Made by a program: the position numbers and the translations under genes
The notes under the pieces: model-generated
Database searches by the model: none
What the model was told of the DNA's origin: nothing
The model's input: only the letters and a program-made list of their open reading frames with translations
DNA from: Arenicellales bacterium
Lineage (GTDB): Bacteria > Pseudomonadota > Gammaproteobacteria > BMS3Bbin11
NCBI GenBank assembly: GCA_029287855.1
Contig: JARFQI010000087.1
Span: forward strand, 1 to 37,374
Direction: 5' to 3'
Length of the DNA stretch: 37,374 nucleotides
Shown here: piece after piece, positions 8,620 to 18,658 of the stretch
Layout: each line of letters begins with the position of its first letter
Numbering within the stretch: the stretch's first letter is position 1

Positions 8620-9855
8620 TTAAAAACTGCCTGTAAACCAACTTTTCATCTTGTTAAGAACAGATCCAAGAACCGGTTTCATTTTCTCTGACGTCACCGG
8701 ATCATTTCTCTTGCGGTAACCGAAATGAATAAGCCCAATTCCGGTTGAATAAATCGGATTGCATACCACTTCTTTCAAACCTCCTTCATAACTTGGCGAC
8801 CCCAGTCGAACAGGTTGATGAAATATTTCTTCGGCCAGCTCAACCATCCCCTGTAATTTTGATGAGCCTCCTGTTAGCACTATCCCTGAACCAATAAGAT
8901 CTTCAAATCCACTTCGGCGCAATTCAGCAAGAACCAGGCCGTACATTTCTTCGACCCGTGGTTCAATCACTTCAGACAATGTCTGTCTTGCAACGCGCCG
9001 TGGCGGGCGCCCACCAACACTGGATGTTTCAAACACGTCGGATGGATCAGTTAGCTGAGTAAGCGCACAGCCGTATTTTTTCTTGATCTCTTCGGCTGAA
9101 TTGGTCGGGGTTCGCAGTGCGACAGCGATATCATTCGTTATCTGGTCGCCCGCTATTGGAATCACTGCTGTATGTCGTATCGAGCCTTCTGTGAACACGG
9201 CGATATCTGTTGTCCCGCCTCCAATGTCGACCAGGCAGACGCCAAGATCTTTTTCATCTTCTTCCAGCACAGCATCACTTGAAGCCAGCTGCTCGAGGAT
9301 AATGTCGTCGACTTCCAGTCCACAGCGCTGGATGCACTTGATGATATTCTGCGCAGCACTGACTGCACCGGTGATGATATGCACCTTCGCTTCGAGGCGG
9401 ACACCACACATACCTACGGGCTCCCTGATACCATCGAGGGAATCAATAATGAATTCCTGCGGCAGGATATGCAGTATCTTCTGGTCCGCGGGGATTGCCA
9501 TCGCACGGGCAGCCTCTATTACGCGGTCTACATCACCCTGGCCAATTTCCTTATCACGCACAGCAACGACGCCCTGAGAATTAAAACTGTTGATATGGGC
9601 GCCGGCAATTCCGGCATAAACCGAATAGATCTGGCAGCCTGCCATCAATTCTGCTTCTTCAACTGCGCGCTGAATTGACTGCACGGTCGATTCGATATTA
9701 GCAACGACACCGCGCTTCATACCGCGGGCAGGGTGATGACCTACGCCAATGATTTCAATTTCACCATCGACGGAGACCTCCCCCACAATAGCCAGGACTT
9801 TGGATGTGCCAATATCCAGCCCCACTATCAGATTGCTTTCGTTTTTCTTAACCAT
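8620..9855 (-). CDS. ftsA: Cell division actin-like protein FtsA
   Basis: FtsA is an actin-family ATPase that tethers FtsZ polymers to the membrane and signals to the late divisome. The 411-residue protein starts NLIVGLDIGTSKV (phosphate-binding loop), has the DIGGGTTDIAV phosphate-2 loop and the GIVLTGGSS adenosine motif. It ends with a short amphipathic membrane-targeting helix, LNKMKSWFTGSF. The track places the start at a TTG (9858); the adjacent ATG at 9855 is better spaced from AAGGG (4 nt) and is used here. It sits 36 bp after ftsQ and 78 bp before ftsZ, all in the same direction. Confidence 0.97.
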   Translation of the reverse strand: MVKKNESNLIVGLDIGTSKVLAIVGEVSVDGEIEIIGVGHHPARGMKRGVVANIESTVQSIQRAVEEAELMAGCQIYSVYAGIAGAHINSFNSQGVVAVRDKEIGQGDVDRVIEAARAMAIPADQKILHILPQEFIIDSLDGIREPVGMCGVRLEAKVHIITGAVSAAQNIIKCIQRCGLEVDDIILEQLASSDAVLEEDEKDLGVCLVDIGGGTTDIAVFTEGSIRHTAVIPIAGDQITNDIAVALRTPTNSAEEIKKKYGCALTQLTDPSDVFETSSVGGRPPRRVARQTLSEVIEPRVEEMYGLVLAELRRSGFEDLIGSGIVLTGGSSKLQGMVELAEEIFHQPVRLGSPSYEGGLKEVVCNPIYSTGIGLIHFGYRKRNDPVTSEKMKPVLGSVLNKMKSWFTGSF

Positions 9856-9891
9856 CAAACCCTTACCATCTATATATTTCCATTTAACGAT

Positions 9892-10665
9892 TTACCCGGC
9901 ACTAACCGGTGCCTCTTCTTCAATACTGTCCCATTTCACTGCAAAACCATTCGGGTACCGCAGATCAACGGCCTCAAGACGCTGTCCAAGTTTGTCCAGA
10001 GTCTGCCCGTATGCGCGGGCAAACCGATACAGGCGATCAGTCATATCACGTCGTCCAAGGCGAATTTTTACCTTCTCATTCCTTGAGCTGTTATGTGCAA
10101 TCAGCTGCCATGCACCGCGCTGAGAATATGTGATTTGATCTAACTGCATTCCCACATCTGCCAATAAATTTGAGAACTGGTGGTACCTGAGCTGTACCAG
10201 TGCCTGCGTTCCTTCAGGACCTGACCAGCGAGGCAGGCCTTTCATTTTTAAACCAGGTATTTCAACCACCGCTGCATCACTGGTAACCCATTTCTCTTTG
10301 TTCCATGCAGCAATCAGGCGCTCTTCTTTAATGTTCACCTGGAGCCTGTCTGGCCAGCGGCGGCTAACAGACACATCCGACACCCAGTCAATATCACGCA
10401 GCGATGTCTCCATCTTTTGCAGATCAATCGCGAAAAAATTATTTCCGACGTAGGGGGCGACTTTCTGCTGCAAAGCAGATTTTTCAACATGCCTGAATTC
10501 ACCGATAAAACTAATTCGTGACACGGGGAAGCGGTCAGGCTGCAGAACATAGTCGGCAAACAGTAATAAGCCAGCTGCAAACAGGACGAGTAACAGCAAA
10601 CTGCTTAGCAGGCTGCCTGTTTGATGCTTGCTCAATGGCACGTGAACCTGTTCAGAGTTACTCAT
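9892..10665 (-). CDS. ftsQ: Cell division protein FtsQ
   Basis: FtsQ is a bitopic inner-membrane protein that links early and late divisome components and binds FtsB/FtsL. The 257-residue sequence has a short cytoplasmic N-terminus, one transmembrane helix (about residues 18-40, SLLSSLLLLVLFAAGLLLFA), a POTRA domain beginning near VSRISFIGEFRHVEKSAL and containing SLRDIDWVSDVSVSRRWPDRL, and the FtsQ beta domain. The DLRYPNGFAVKW near the end is characteristic. Its start overlaps the end of ddl by 8 nt, suggesting translational coupling. Assignment by motif and position is secure. Confidence 0.96.
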   Translation of the reverse strand: MSNSEQVHVPLSKHQTGSLLSSLLLLVLFAAGLLLFADYVLQPDRFPVSRISFIGEFRHVEKSALQQKVAPYVGNNFFAIDLQKMETSLRDIDWVSDVSVSRRWPDRLQVNIKEERLIAAWNKEKWVTSDAAVVEIPGLKMKGLPRWSGPEGTQALVQLRYHQFSNLLADVGMQLDQITYSQRGAWQLIAHNSSRNEKVKIRLGRRDMTDRLYRFARAYGQTLDKLGQRLEAVDLRYPNGFAVKWDSIEEEAPVSAG

Positions 10666-11587
10666 CCGAGGTCTCCAGGATCTGCATTACCAGTTGATTA
10701 AAACTGAGCCCCGATTGTTTAGCTGCCATTGGCACCAGGGAATGTGAAGTCATTCCTGGCACGGTATTTACTTCAAGTAGATAAGGCTGCTGGTGTTCGT
10801 CCAGTAATACGTCTACCCTGCCCCAACCTCGGCATGAAGCAACATTAAAGGCATTCACTGCCAAATCTTGAACCGCTGACTCAAGTTCCGCGGGCAATCC
10901 ACATGGACAGATATAGTTTGTCGAATCACTGATGTATTTGGCGTCAAAATCGTAGAATTCGCCCTGTGCTTCGAGCCTGATAACTGGCAGTGCTCTGCCG
11001 TTCAGGATGGCGACCGTAAGTTCTGTGCCAGTGATCCATTTTTCAGCCAGAACGATGTCATCCAGCTCTTTCGCGGCATGCCAGAAACGCACAAGCTCAT
11101 CTCGGTTATTCGCCTTGCTGACTCCAAGACTTGAGCCTTCACGGGATGGTTTTATTGCCATCGGAAAGCCGATGTTAAGTTCTGCCAGTTGCAGATCCGT
11201 CTCATCACCAAGCAACATAAAATCGGGTGTTGGCAAGCCGGCACCAATCCACATTAATTTGCAGCGTCCCTTTTCCATAGCGATGGCAGATCCCAGAACT
11301 CCACTGCCAGTATAAGGAATACCGAGAACTTCCAGGGCGCCCTGAATCACTCCATCCTCACCCCAGCGGCCATGCAGGGCAATAAATACGCGATTGATAC
11401 CATTTTGCTGTAAATCACTCAGCACAGAGGCGTCAGAAACATCTAATCCAATGGCATCAACACCCATCTCATCGAGAGACTTGAGTACAGCATTACCGGA
11501 AAGCAGGGAAATTTCCCGCTCTGCGGAAGGACCGCCCATGAGGACGGCAACTTTGCCGAAGCGTGCTATCAATGATGAGTCAGTCAT
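10658..11587 (-). CDS. ddl: D-alanine--D-alanine ligase
   Basis: An ATP-grasp enzyme that makes D-Ala-D-Ala for addition by MurF. Length (309 residues) matches DdlB. Motifs visible are GGPSAEREISLLSG (Ser/Glu contacts to D-Ala), ALHGRWGEDG, KPSREGSSLGVSK (ATP-grasp loop), FYDFDAKYISD (the omega-loop Tyr that selects D-Ala over D-lactate), and LLEVNTVPGMTSHSLVP (metal and second D-Ala). The Tyr in the AKY motif argues for a D-Ala-D-Ala rather than D-Ala-D-Lac product. It overlaps murB by 8 nt upstream and ftsQ by 8 nt downstream. The ddlB position inside dcw is standard; whether a ddlA paralogue exists cannot be seen. Confidence 0.97.
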   Translation of the reverse strand: MTDSSLIARFGKVAVLMGGPSAEREISLLSGNAVLKSLDEMGVDAIGLDVSDASVLSDLQQNGINRVFIALHGRWGEDGVIQGALEVLGIPYTGSGVLGSAIAMEKGRCKLMWIGAGLPTPDFMLLGDETDLQLAELNIGFPMAIKPSREGSSLGVSKANNRDELVRFWHAAKELDDIVLAEKWITGTELTVAILNGRALPVIRLEAQGEFYDFDAKYISDSTNYICPCGLPAELESAVQDLAVNAFNVASCRGWGRVDVLLDEHQQPYLLEVNTVPGMTSHSLVPMAAKQSGLSFNQLVMQILETSDE

Positions 11588-12485
11588 GCGTCGCCTCGCC
11601 GATGATATGTACTTCCGTTTTCAGTTCAACGCCTGTTTTTTCTGCTACCACTCTCTGTATATGCTTTATAAGTGACTCAATATCAGCAGCGCTGGCGCCA
11701 CCTTTATTAATAATGAAATTCGCATGCTTACCGGATACCACTGCATCGCCAATTCGTGCCCCTTTCAAACCACAGGATTCAATCAGCCTGGCTGCAAAAT
11801 CACCTGGAGGATTTTTAAATACTGACCCGGCATTGGCGGTTCCAATTGGCTGGGACTCGTTTCTTTTTTCAAGCAGCTTGCGTAAGCGGCTTTTCGACTC
11901 AGCACTGCTGCCATGCTTAAGCCTGATATTGGCGGCAACAAACCATTCATTTTGCGGTCCACTCACAGAACGATACGCCACGGTAAAGTCATTAGCAGTC
12001 CGCTGAATACGATTCCCCTGGCGATCTATCATTTCTACTGAATCAACAATCTGCCATGTCTCATCACCAAAGGCCCCGGCATTCATTGACAATGCGCCAC
12101 CAAACAGACCGGGTATACCAGTGAGAAATTCCCCACCGGAAAGGTTGTTGTTGGCACAAAATCGCGCCACTCTCGCCGAGGGCACACCCACTTCGACACG
12201 AACAAGCGTTTCTTCCAGTAGCTCAATAGATTTCATGCCGCTTAACATATGAATGACAATTCCGCGCACTCCACCGTCACGCACCAGCAAATTGCTGCCT
12301 AGTCCCAGCCAGGTAAGCGGCAGCGAGGGATCTGATTCATTTAAAAATATTCCCAGATCATCAATATCTGTCGGTTGATAAAAGTAATCCGCTGACCCAC
12401 CGACGCGCCATGAGGTATGCCTGGCCATTGGCTCATCTGTCAGTAAAAGGCCATTCCAGCGATGAGAAATTGCTGCTGTCATCAT
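11580..12485 (-). CDS. murB: UDP-N-acetylenolpyruvoylglucosamine reductase MurB
   Basis: MurB is the FAD/NADPH enzyme that reduces UDP-GlcNAc-enolpyruvate to UDP-MurNAc. At 301 residues it resembles the shorter type II MurB, unlike the 342-residue E. coli type. The N-terminal [29 protein letters not shown] (FAD binding), and [18 protein letters not shown] are diagnostic. [25 protein letters not shown] supplies the catalytic Ser. Two tandem ATGs (12485, 12482) overlap the murC stop in an ATGATGA arrangement, so coupled translation is likely. E. coli has murB elsewhere; its presence here between murC and ddl is the arrangement seen in several other bacteria. Confidence 0.97.
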   Translation of the reverse strand: MMTAAISHRWNGLLLTDEPMARHTSWRVGGSADYFYQPTDIDDLGIFLNESDPSLPLTWLGLGSNLLVRDGGVRGIVIHMLSGMKSIELLEETLVRVEVGVPSARVARFCANNNLSGGEFLTGIPGLFGGALSMNAGAFGDETWQIVDSVEMIDRQGNRIQRTANDFTVAYRSVSGPQNEWFVAANIRLKHGSSAESKSRLRKLLEKRNESQPIGTANAGSVFKNPPGDFAARLIESCGLKGARIGDAVVSGKHANFIINKGGASAADIESLIKHIQRVVAEKTGVELKTEVHIIGEATHD

Positions 12486-13888
12486 GACTCACTCACGAGG
12501 CTACTGACGAAGCCGGGTAGTTGCTGCGCTATTCTGCCAATGTCACCAGCGCCCAGAGTAACCAGCACATCGCCTGCCTGCAGGGTATTTGCCAGCACTT
12601 CTAATAACTGGTCACGGTCTTCTACAAAAATGGGGATTGCACTACCACGGGCGCGTATCGCACGGCATAACGCCCTGCCATCTGCACTGCTGTCAGGCGT
12701 CTCTCCGGCTGCATAAACCTCCATAACAAGAAGATTGTCGACTGAACTGAGCACCTGACCGAAATCTTCCATCAAATCGCGTGTACGGCTGTAGCGATGA
12801 GGTTGAAATACCACCAGCTTACGCTTGTCTGGCCACGCTGCATTGATAGCTGACAGTGCGGCCTGCAATTCACGTGGATGGTGAGCATAGTCGTCAACCA
12901 GTACCACTTCACCCTCTTTAAAGGAGACACCATCGTTGATTTGAAAACGACGTCCGATACCCTGAAAGTCATTCAGGCCAGAAATAATCTTTTTATTACT
13001 GATTCCAAGGTTCCAGGCGATAGAGATAGCTGCCAGTGCATTAAGAACATTGTGCTTGCCTGGCATGTTCAACATCACCTCCACTTCATTTCCAGTGGAT
13101 TTCTGCTTAACCGTAAACACTGAACGGATACCCTGCTGCCTGAAAGCTGAGGCCTGAATATCTGCGTCTTCACTGAATCCGTAGGTCACAACTGGCCGGC
13201 TAATGGATGGCAGGATTTCTCGCACCACCGGATCATCAATACACAGGATGGCCAGCCCATAGAATGGAATATTATGCAGAAACTGGATAAAGGTATCCTT
13301 CAATACCGAGAAATCTCCCTGATAGGTCTCCAGGTGATCCGCATCGATGTTTGTTACCACGGCAATCAGTGGCTGCAGGTGCAGAAAAGAAGCATCACTT
13401 TCATCTGCTTCAGCAACCAGGTACTGACCTTTACCCAGGCGGGCATTGGCATCTGCACTCAACAGCCGTCCACCTATGATAAATGTTGGATCCATATCAC
13501 CACTCGCCATAACGCTTGCAACCAGTGAAGTTGTCGTCGTTTTACCATGCGTTCCGGCAACGGCAATACCCTTGGAAAAGCGCATCAGTTCACCCAGCAT
13601 CTCTGCACGGGGGATGACAGGTATTTTAGCTTCGCGTGCGGCAATAACTTCAGGATTATCATCACCCACTGCGCTTGATATGACGACAACATCTGCGCCA
13701 TGAATATTCTCTGTCGCATGTCCGTAATGAATTCTTGCACCCTGTGCTGAGAGTTGCTCAGTCACTGCTGATTCAGACAGGTCTGAACCGGATACCAGGT
13801 AGCCCTGGTTTATCAGCACCTGGGCAATCCCGCTCATACCTGCCCCGCCGATGCCGACGAAGTAAACATGCTTCACATATTCACGCAT
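12482..13888 (-). CDS. murC: UDP-N-acetylmuramate--L-alanine ligase MurC
   Basis: MurC adds L-Ala to UDP-MurNAc, the first peptide-stem step. It has 468 residues. The N-terminal Rossmann segment is [16 protein letters not shown], the Mur-ligase ATP loop is [14 protein letters not shown] (about 111-124), the central domain has [14 protein letters not shown] and [10 protein letters not shown], and the C-terminal domain carries [11 protein letters not shown] and FQPHRYSRT. These last blocks are specific to MurC among Mur ligases. Its start overlaps the end of murG by 8 nt, and its TGA overlaps the murB ATG. Confidence 0.97.
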   Translation of the reverse strand: MREYVKHVYFVGIGGAGMSGIAQVLINQGYLVSGSDLSESAVTEQLSAQGARIHYGHATENIHGADVVVISSAVGDDNPEVIAAREAKIPVIPRAEMLGELMRFSKGIAVAGTHGKTTTTSLVASVMASGDMDPTFIIGGRLLSADANARLGKGQYLVAEADESDASFLHLQPLIAVVTNIDADHLETYQGDFSVLKDTFIQFLHNIPFYGLAILCIDDPVVREILPSISRPVVTYGFSEDADIQASAFRQQGIRSVFTVKQKSTGNEVEVMLNMPGKHNVLNALAAISIAWNLGISNKKIISGLNDFQGIGRRFQINDGVSFKEGEVVLVDDYAHHPRELQAALSAINAAWPDKRKLVVFQPHRYSRTRDLMEDFGQVLSSVDNLLVMEVYAAGETPDSSADGRALCRAIRARGSAIPIFVEDRDQLLEVLANTLQAGDVLVTLGAGDIGRIAQQLPGFVSSLVSES

Positions 13889-14957
13889 GCATCACCTCGA
13901 TACAGATGTCTGCAACACGTCGTGTCGCATCTGTTTTTGCGTATCGGCGTGCGCGTCGTGAAAGACCCGCCAGGCACGGGCGATCATCAGTCAGTTCAAC
14001 GAGCAGATCAGCAAGCTTGTCATCTGTGAATCTCTCCTGTGAAATCAGGATTGCAGCTTTCTTATCTGTCAGGAAACGTGCATTTAATGTCTGGTGATCA
14101 TAGATAGCGTAAGGGTAGGGGACAAAGATTGCCGCGACTCCAGCAGCGGCAATTTCAGCAACCGTCATTGCACCGGCTCGACAAATTACCAGGTCCGCCC
14201 AATCGTAGGCGGCAGCCATGTCCTCAATATATTCGCTGCAGCTGGCCTCGATACCCAGTGCATGATAGCTTTTTATAGTTCCATCCAGCTTGTCGCGACC
14301 TGCCTGGTGACGTACAGCAGGACAAAGTGATGGCTCGATTTTCGCCAGTGCGGCAGGCACTGTTTCGTTCAATATCTGTGCTCCCAGGCTACCGCCTAGA
14401 ACGAGCAGATTCAGATTACCGGAACGTCCCTGCAATCTTTGTTCAGGCGCTGGTAATGAAGCGATACTATGGCGTACCGGATTACCGACATAGTGATAAT
14501 GGCGATTGTCGCTTAACACATCGGGAAACCCGACCAGAACCTCGTTGGCTATTTTTGCCAGCCATTTATTGGTCAGTCCAACGACAGCATTTGATTCATG
14601 AATCAATAATGGCAGCATCAGGAACTTTGTCATCAGCCCGCCCGGTCCGGAAACAAATCCGCCCATGCCAAGAGCTGCTTGAGGGCGCCGCCGATAAATA
14701 ATCACTGCGGTTTGCAGCATGGCATATATAATTTTGAATGGTGCCGTAAGCAGTGCAATAGGGCCTTTACCTTTGATACCGCTAATTGATATCCATTCAA
14801 CGTCAATCTGATTCTCGGGGACAACCCGCGCTTCAATACCATCGCGGGTTCCCAGCCAGAAGATATCTACCCCGCCGGCCTGTAAAGTATGTGCTACCGC
14901 CAGCGCGGGATAGACATGCCCGCCTGTTCCGCCTGCCATGATCATCAGCGTGCTCAT
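13881..14957 (-). CDS. murG: UDP-GlcNAc transferase MurG (lipid II synthase)
   Basis: MurG is the GT-B glycosyltransferase on the inner face of the membrane that turns lipid I into lipid II. The 358-residue sequence starts with the glycine-rich [18 protein letters not shown] and has [33 protein letters not shown], and the UDP-GlcNAc binding region [35 protein letters not shown] (shown as consecutive parts of one block). Its start overlaps the ftsW stop by 4 nt (ATGA type) and its end overlaps murC by 8 nt. Function is secure from these motifs and the dcw position. Confidence 0.97.
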   Translation of the reverse strand: MSTLMIMAGGTGGHVYPALAVAHTLQAGGVDIFWLGTRDGIEARVVPENQIDVEWISISGIKGKGPIALLTAPFKIIYAMLQTAVIIYRRRPQAALGMGGFVSGPGGLMTKFLMLPLLIHESNAVVGLTNKWLAKIANEVLVGFPDVLSDNRHYHYVGNPVRHSIASLPAPEQRLQGRSGNLNLLVLGGSLGAQILNETVPAALAKIEPSLCPAVRHQAGRDKLDGTIKSYHALGIEASCSEYIEDMAAAYDWADLVICRAGAMTVAEIAAAGVAAIFVPYPYAIYDHQTLNARFLTDKKAAILISQERFTDDKLADLLVELTDDRPCLAGLSRRARRYAKTDATRRVADICIEVMHA

Positions 14958-16114
14958 CGTTTTCTCCCCGGCTGCGGAGTTGTCTCGCGAGCAACAGCAA
15001 ACAGTAAACCCATAGCCATGCTGCTGGCCAACAGGCTAGATCCACCCTGCGAAATAAATGGCAGAGGTAAACCCTTTGTCGGCAACACACCCATATTTAC
15101 ACCGGTATTAATCAGTACTTCTATAGCTATCAGCAGGCCAATCCCCTGTGCCAGGCGACAGGCGAAAAGGTTTCCCAGCGACTCAGCCTTTCGCGATAAT
15201 GCAAAGGCATGCCATATCAATGCCAGAAACAAACCCAGCACACAAAGAACACCAATGAAACCAAGCTCCTCACCGATAACCGCAAACAGGAAGTCTGTGC
15301 GGGCTGCAGGGAGATAATTGAGTTTCTGGATACTTTCCCCCAGACCAATCCCGCTCCAGCCTCCGCGGCCAAAGGCTATATATGACTGGATCAGCTGGTA
15401 GCCTTTATTCATCGGGTCAGACCATGGGTCCATAAAACCGACAATACGTTGCATCCTGTAGGCGGCGAACGTTACCAGCAGTACCCCGCCCATCACCGCG
15501 ATGCCGAGGATCATGAAAAAGTGAAAGTAGCGGATTCCACCAAGAAACATCATGCCGAAAACGGTAGCAACAATGACTACCGTTGAGCCAAAATCCGGCT
15601 CCATCAGTAACAGACCGCCAAACATTGCCAGGACAATCGCCACAATTAGAATCCCCTGGCTGAAGATGCGCATTTCTTCCTTCTTTCGAGTCAGGAAACC
15701 GGCGATATAGATAATTAAAAACACCTTGGCGAACTCAGATGGCTGCAGGTTGACCGGGCCCAGCCTTATCCAGCGCACACTGCCCCACACTTCCGTACCA
15801 ACACCGGGCAGCAGTATGGCAGCTAGCACCAGCATGGACAGTATCACCAGTAGTGGGCCGGCCTTTTCAACCAGGTTCAGTGGAATGCGTGAAATTGCAA
15901 ACATCAGCATCACTGCCAGTAATACAAACAAGCCCTGTTGCCGAAGCACCGATAAAGCAGGGCCCTGCTCCAGACTGCTTGCGCTCATCGATGCAGAAAA
16001 CACCATCACGATACTCAGACCGAGTAAAGCGATAATTGGAATCAGCAGACCAAGATCCTGATGAGACTTCGTGCTGCCTGCCGGCATTGTCGCTTTAACT
16101 GCGTGAGAGGCCAT
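14954..16114 (-). CDS. ftsW: Lipid II polymerase FtsW (SEDS family)
   Basis: FtsW is the polytopic SEDS glycosyltransferase that polymerises septal peptidoglycan with FtsI. I moved the start from the track TTG (16135) to the ATG at 16114, which has TAGGAGGT 8 nt upstream (lying in the last codons of murD) and gives 386 residues beginning MASHAVKATMPAG. About ten membrane spans are visible. The extracytoplasmic loop segments GSVRWIRLGPVNLQPSEFAKVF and the C-terminal NTGVNMGVLPTKGLPLPFIS(QGGSS) are SEDS signatures. It overlaps murD by one base and murG by 4 nt. Confidence 0.96.
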   Translation of the reverse strand: MASHAVKATMPAGSTKSHQDLGLLIPIIALLGLSIVMVFSASMSASSLEQGPALSVLRQQGLFVLLAVMLMFAISRIPLNLVEKAGPLLVILSMLVLAAILLPGVGTEVWGSVRWIRLGPVNLQPSEFAKVFLIIYIAGFLTRKKEEMRIFSQGILIVAIVLAMFGGLLLMEPDFGSTVVIVATVFGMMFLGGIRYFHFFMILGIAVMGGVLLVTFAAYRMQRIVGFMDPWSDPMNKGYQLIQSYIAFGRGGWSGIGLGESIQKLNYLPAARTDFLFAVIGEELGFIGVLCVLGLFLALIWHAFALSRKAESLGNLFACRLAQGIGLLIAIEVLINTGVNMGVLPTKGLPLPFISQGGSSLLASSMAMGLLFAVARETTPQPGRKR

Positions 16115-17565
16115 CAGATCAGACCTCCTACACAACGACGGAAATCATCGCCTCTATGCTCAAAGTTCTGATACATATCAAAACTCGCACAGGCCGGAGA
16201 CAACAGGACAACATCCCCTGCCTGGGCCATCTCAGCACCCATCCTTACCGCATCATCCATGTTGCCCGCCATCTTAACGGGCACTTCACCTGTCAATGCA
16301 GCTGCAATTTTTCCGGCATCCCTGCCGATAAGAATGACTGCCTTTACATGCTGCCCAGCCACCTCGCGCAACGGTGTAAAATCTGCATCCTTGGCTATGC
16401 CGCCTGCTATAAGTACAACTGGACGATTTAGGCCCTGGATGGCGGCAACGGTTGCACCAACATTGGTGCCTTTTGAATCATTAATCCAGTCAACACCATT
16501 TACAGAGGCCAGCCATTCCATTCGATGAGGCAGACCACTGAAATTTGCTACAGCCTCCCTGATCAGACGATCTTCTACACCAATGCTATAGGCAAGGGCC
16601 CAGGCAGCCATGACGTTAAGCAGATTATGCTGACCGGCAAGAGGGACTTCAACTGCCCTCATTAGTATTTCATAACCCCTTAGCAGATAAAGGCATCCAT
16701 CAATAATTGATAAACCATAGTTTTCACCATCAGGCACACCTGAACCGAAGAAAATCTGCTGCCGACCATTTTCTATAAATTTCTCCGTCGCAGGATCATC
16801 GGCATTCAATAACATCCTGCCATTACCGCTGAAGACTTTTGCCTTGCTGGCAATGTAGTCATCAAGGCTTGCATAGCGGTCCATATGATCTGCTGCAACA
16901 TTCAGTACAGTAGCGACTACGGGATTCAGACTCCAGGTTGTTTCGAGCTGAAAGCTGGAAAGTTCCAGTACGTAAATATCGTGCTTCTTGTCATTCAGCA
17001 GATCAAGTACCGGCACCCCGATATTTCCGCCAACAGCCACCTTACGGCCCGCATGCTGCAGTATCTCACCCAGCAGAACCGTAACAGTAGACTTCCCATT
17101 AGAACCTGTGATTGCAATAACAGGAGCCTGAACACATTGAGCAAACAGCTCGACATCCCCTACCGGTCGCACTCCCTTTTCCAGTATCTGTGCCAGGTCC
17201 GGATGTGACAGTGGCACACCGGGAGATACCACAAGCAGGCTGCCTTCACGCCAGCGTTCAACGACCAGGCTACCGCAAGTTATCTGAACACTCGGGGCAT
17301 ACTGATGCAGTTCTTCAGCCAGTGCAGGTGTATTACTGGAATCATAGACATCAACATCCAGACCCATATTGCTGAGGAATATTGCAGTTGCCAGTCCTGA
17401 GCGACCGAGACCGATAACCGCAGCGTGTTCGGGGTTACCCTGTAGTTGGCAGCACTGCCTGGCCGTCTTCTTCTCGCCTGTTGCGGCACTGGACATACCG
17501 GCCACAGACATAACACTCAGAGGTACAGATGAGTTAGCGAGTTGTGTATGTTGATTCAGCATCAT
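16114..17565 (-). CDS. murD: UDP-MurNAc-L-alanine--D-glutamate ligase MurD, N-terminally extended
   Basis: MurD adds D-Glu to UDP-MurNAc-L-Ala. Motifs are AAVIGLGRSGLATA (UDP-binding Rossmann), ITGSNGKSTVTVLLGE (ATP loop), ELSSFQLETTWSL, AADHMDRY, PHRMEWLASVNGVDWINDSKGTNVGAT (in two adjoining blocks) and LLSPACASFDMYQNFEHRGD. At 483 residues it is about 45 longer than E. coli MurD. The excess precedes the Rossmann strand and is Ser/Ala-rich with a Cys pair (RQCCQLQG). AAAGGA abuts two tandem ATGs at 17565, 7 nt after mraY, so the extension is plausibly translated. Internal Met codons at residues 19 and 24 are possible alternative starts but lack a convincing ribosome-binding site. Confidence 0.93.
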   Translation of the reverse strand: MMLNQHTQLANSSVPLSVMSVAGMSSAATGEKKTARQCCQLQGNPEHAAVIGLGRSGLATAIFLSNMGLDVDVYDSSNTPALAEELHQYAPSVQITCGSLVVERWREGSLLVVSPGVPLSHPDLAQILEKGVRPVGDVELFAQCVQAPVIAITGSNGKSTVTVLLGEILQHAGRKVAVGGNIGVPVLDLLNDKKHDIYVLELSSFQLETTWSLNPVVATVLNVAADHMDRYASLDDYIASKAKVFSGNGRMLLNADDPATEKFIENGRQQIFFGSGVPDGENYGLSIIDGCLYLLRGYEILMRAVEVPLAGQHNLLNVMAAWALAYSIGVEDRLIREAVANFSGLPHRMEWLASVNGVDWINDSKGTNVGATVAAIQGLNRPVVLIAGGIAKDADFTPLREVAGQHVKAVILIGRDAGKIAAALTGEVPVKMAGNMDDAVRMGAEMAQAGDVVLLSPACASFDMYQNFEHRGDDFRRCVGGLI

Positions 17566-17572
17566 TCCTTTC

Positions 17573-18655
17573 TCAGCGCACCTTCAAGGTCGCCAGTCCA
17601 ATGGCAACGAGAATCAGAGTAATAATCCAGAAACGAACGATAACGCGAGGTTCGGGCCAGCCTTTCAATTCAAAATGGTGGTGCAGAGGGGCCATGCGGA
17701 AAATACGCTTACCGGTAAGTTTGAATGAGGCCACCTGCAGAATGACAGAAGCCGTCTCCATAACGAAAACACCCCCCATCACCAGCAGCACAATCTCCTG
17801 ACGTACCATGACAGCAACGATTGCCAGCGCAGCACCCAGTGACAGGGCGCCGATATCACCCATGAAAACCTGTGCCGGGTAGGTATTGAACCAGAGAAAG
17901 CCCAGCCCGCCTCCTGCCAGTGCCGCACAGAAAATCATCAGCTCGCCAACACCCGGGATATAGGGAATACCGAGATAACCTGCAAATACAGAATTCCCCG
18001 TTACATAGGCGAATATACCGAGACCGCCGGCGACCATGACCGTTGGCATAATGGCCAGGCCATCAAGACCATCGGTCAGGTTTACCGCGTTACTGGTGCC
18101 AACTACCATCAGGTATGCAAGTAGAATGAACCAGGGGCCAAGGTAAATAACAACATCTTTGAAAACCGGAACGATCAGGCTTATTTCAGCGGGTGACTGC
18201 GCCGTGGCATAGAGATAAATCGCCGCACCGCCACCGGCGACTGACTGCCAGAAAAATTTTGGTCCCGACCCCATACCCCGCGTATCTTTATCTACAATCT
18301 TGCGGTAATCATCAATCCATCCAATAGCCCCGAAGGCGGCCGTAACAAAAAGAGCAACCCAGACAAAACGATTACCCATGTCTGCCCACAACAGAGTAGA
18401 AATAACGATCGCAACAAGGATTAAAGCACCGCCCATTGTCGGGGTACCGACTTTGTCAAAATGCGCGGGGGGGCCATCATCACGCACCACCTGGCCAATC
18501 TGGTGGGTGCCCAGCTTTCGTATCATTGCCGGCCCTAAAAGCAAACTGATAAATAAAGCCGTCACCACACTCAGTACAGCGCGGAATGTCAGATACTGGA
18601 AAACATTAAAAGCACTGAAGTTTTCTGCCAGCTTTTCAGTTAGATATAAAAGCAC
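17573..18655 (-). CDS. mraY: Phospho-N-acetylmuramoyl-pentapeptide transferase MraY (GTG start)
   Basis: MraY is the polytopic membrane enzyme that joins UDP-MurNAc-pentapeptide to undecaprenyl phosphate, forming lipid I. The 360 residues equal the E. coli length and align throughout. Visible motifs include the cytoplasmic [18 protein letters not shown], the catalytic aspartates in IGWIDDYRK and [34 protein letters not shown], and the HHHFELKGW loop. The start is GTG (18655): the following [25 protein letters not shown] matches the family from its first residue. It begins 3 nt after the murF stop. Ten transmembrane helices are expected. Confidence 0.98.
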   Translation of the reverse strand: MLLYLTEKLAENFSAFNVFQYLTFRAVLSVVTALFISLLLGPAMIRKLGTHQIGQVVRDDGPPAHFDKVGTPTMGGALILVAIVISTLLWADMGNRFVWVALFVTAAFGAIGWIDDYRKIVDKDTRGMGSGPKFFWQSVAGGGAAIYLYATAQSPAEISLIVPVFKDVVIYLGPWFILLAYLMVVGTSNAVNLTDGLDGLAIMPTVMVAGGLGIFAYVTGNSVFAGYLGIPYIPGVGELMIFCAALAGGGLGFLWFNTYPAQVFMGDIGALSLGAALAIVAVMVRQEIVLLVMGGVFVMETASVILQVASFKLTGKRIFRMAPLHHHFELKGWPEPRVIVRFWIITLILVAIGLATLKVR

Positions 18656-18658
18656 CCT

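Noticed and set aside
9083-9577. 164-residue plus-strand ORF
   Set aside because: Antisense shadow of ftsA; Ser/Thr-rich composition and no family resemblance.
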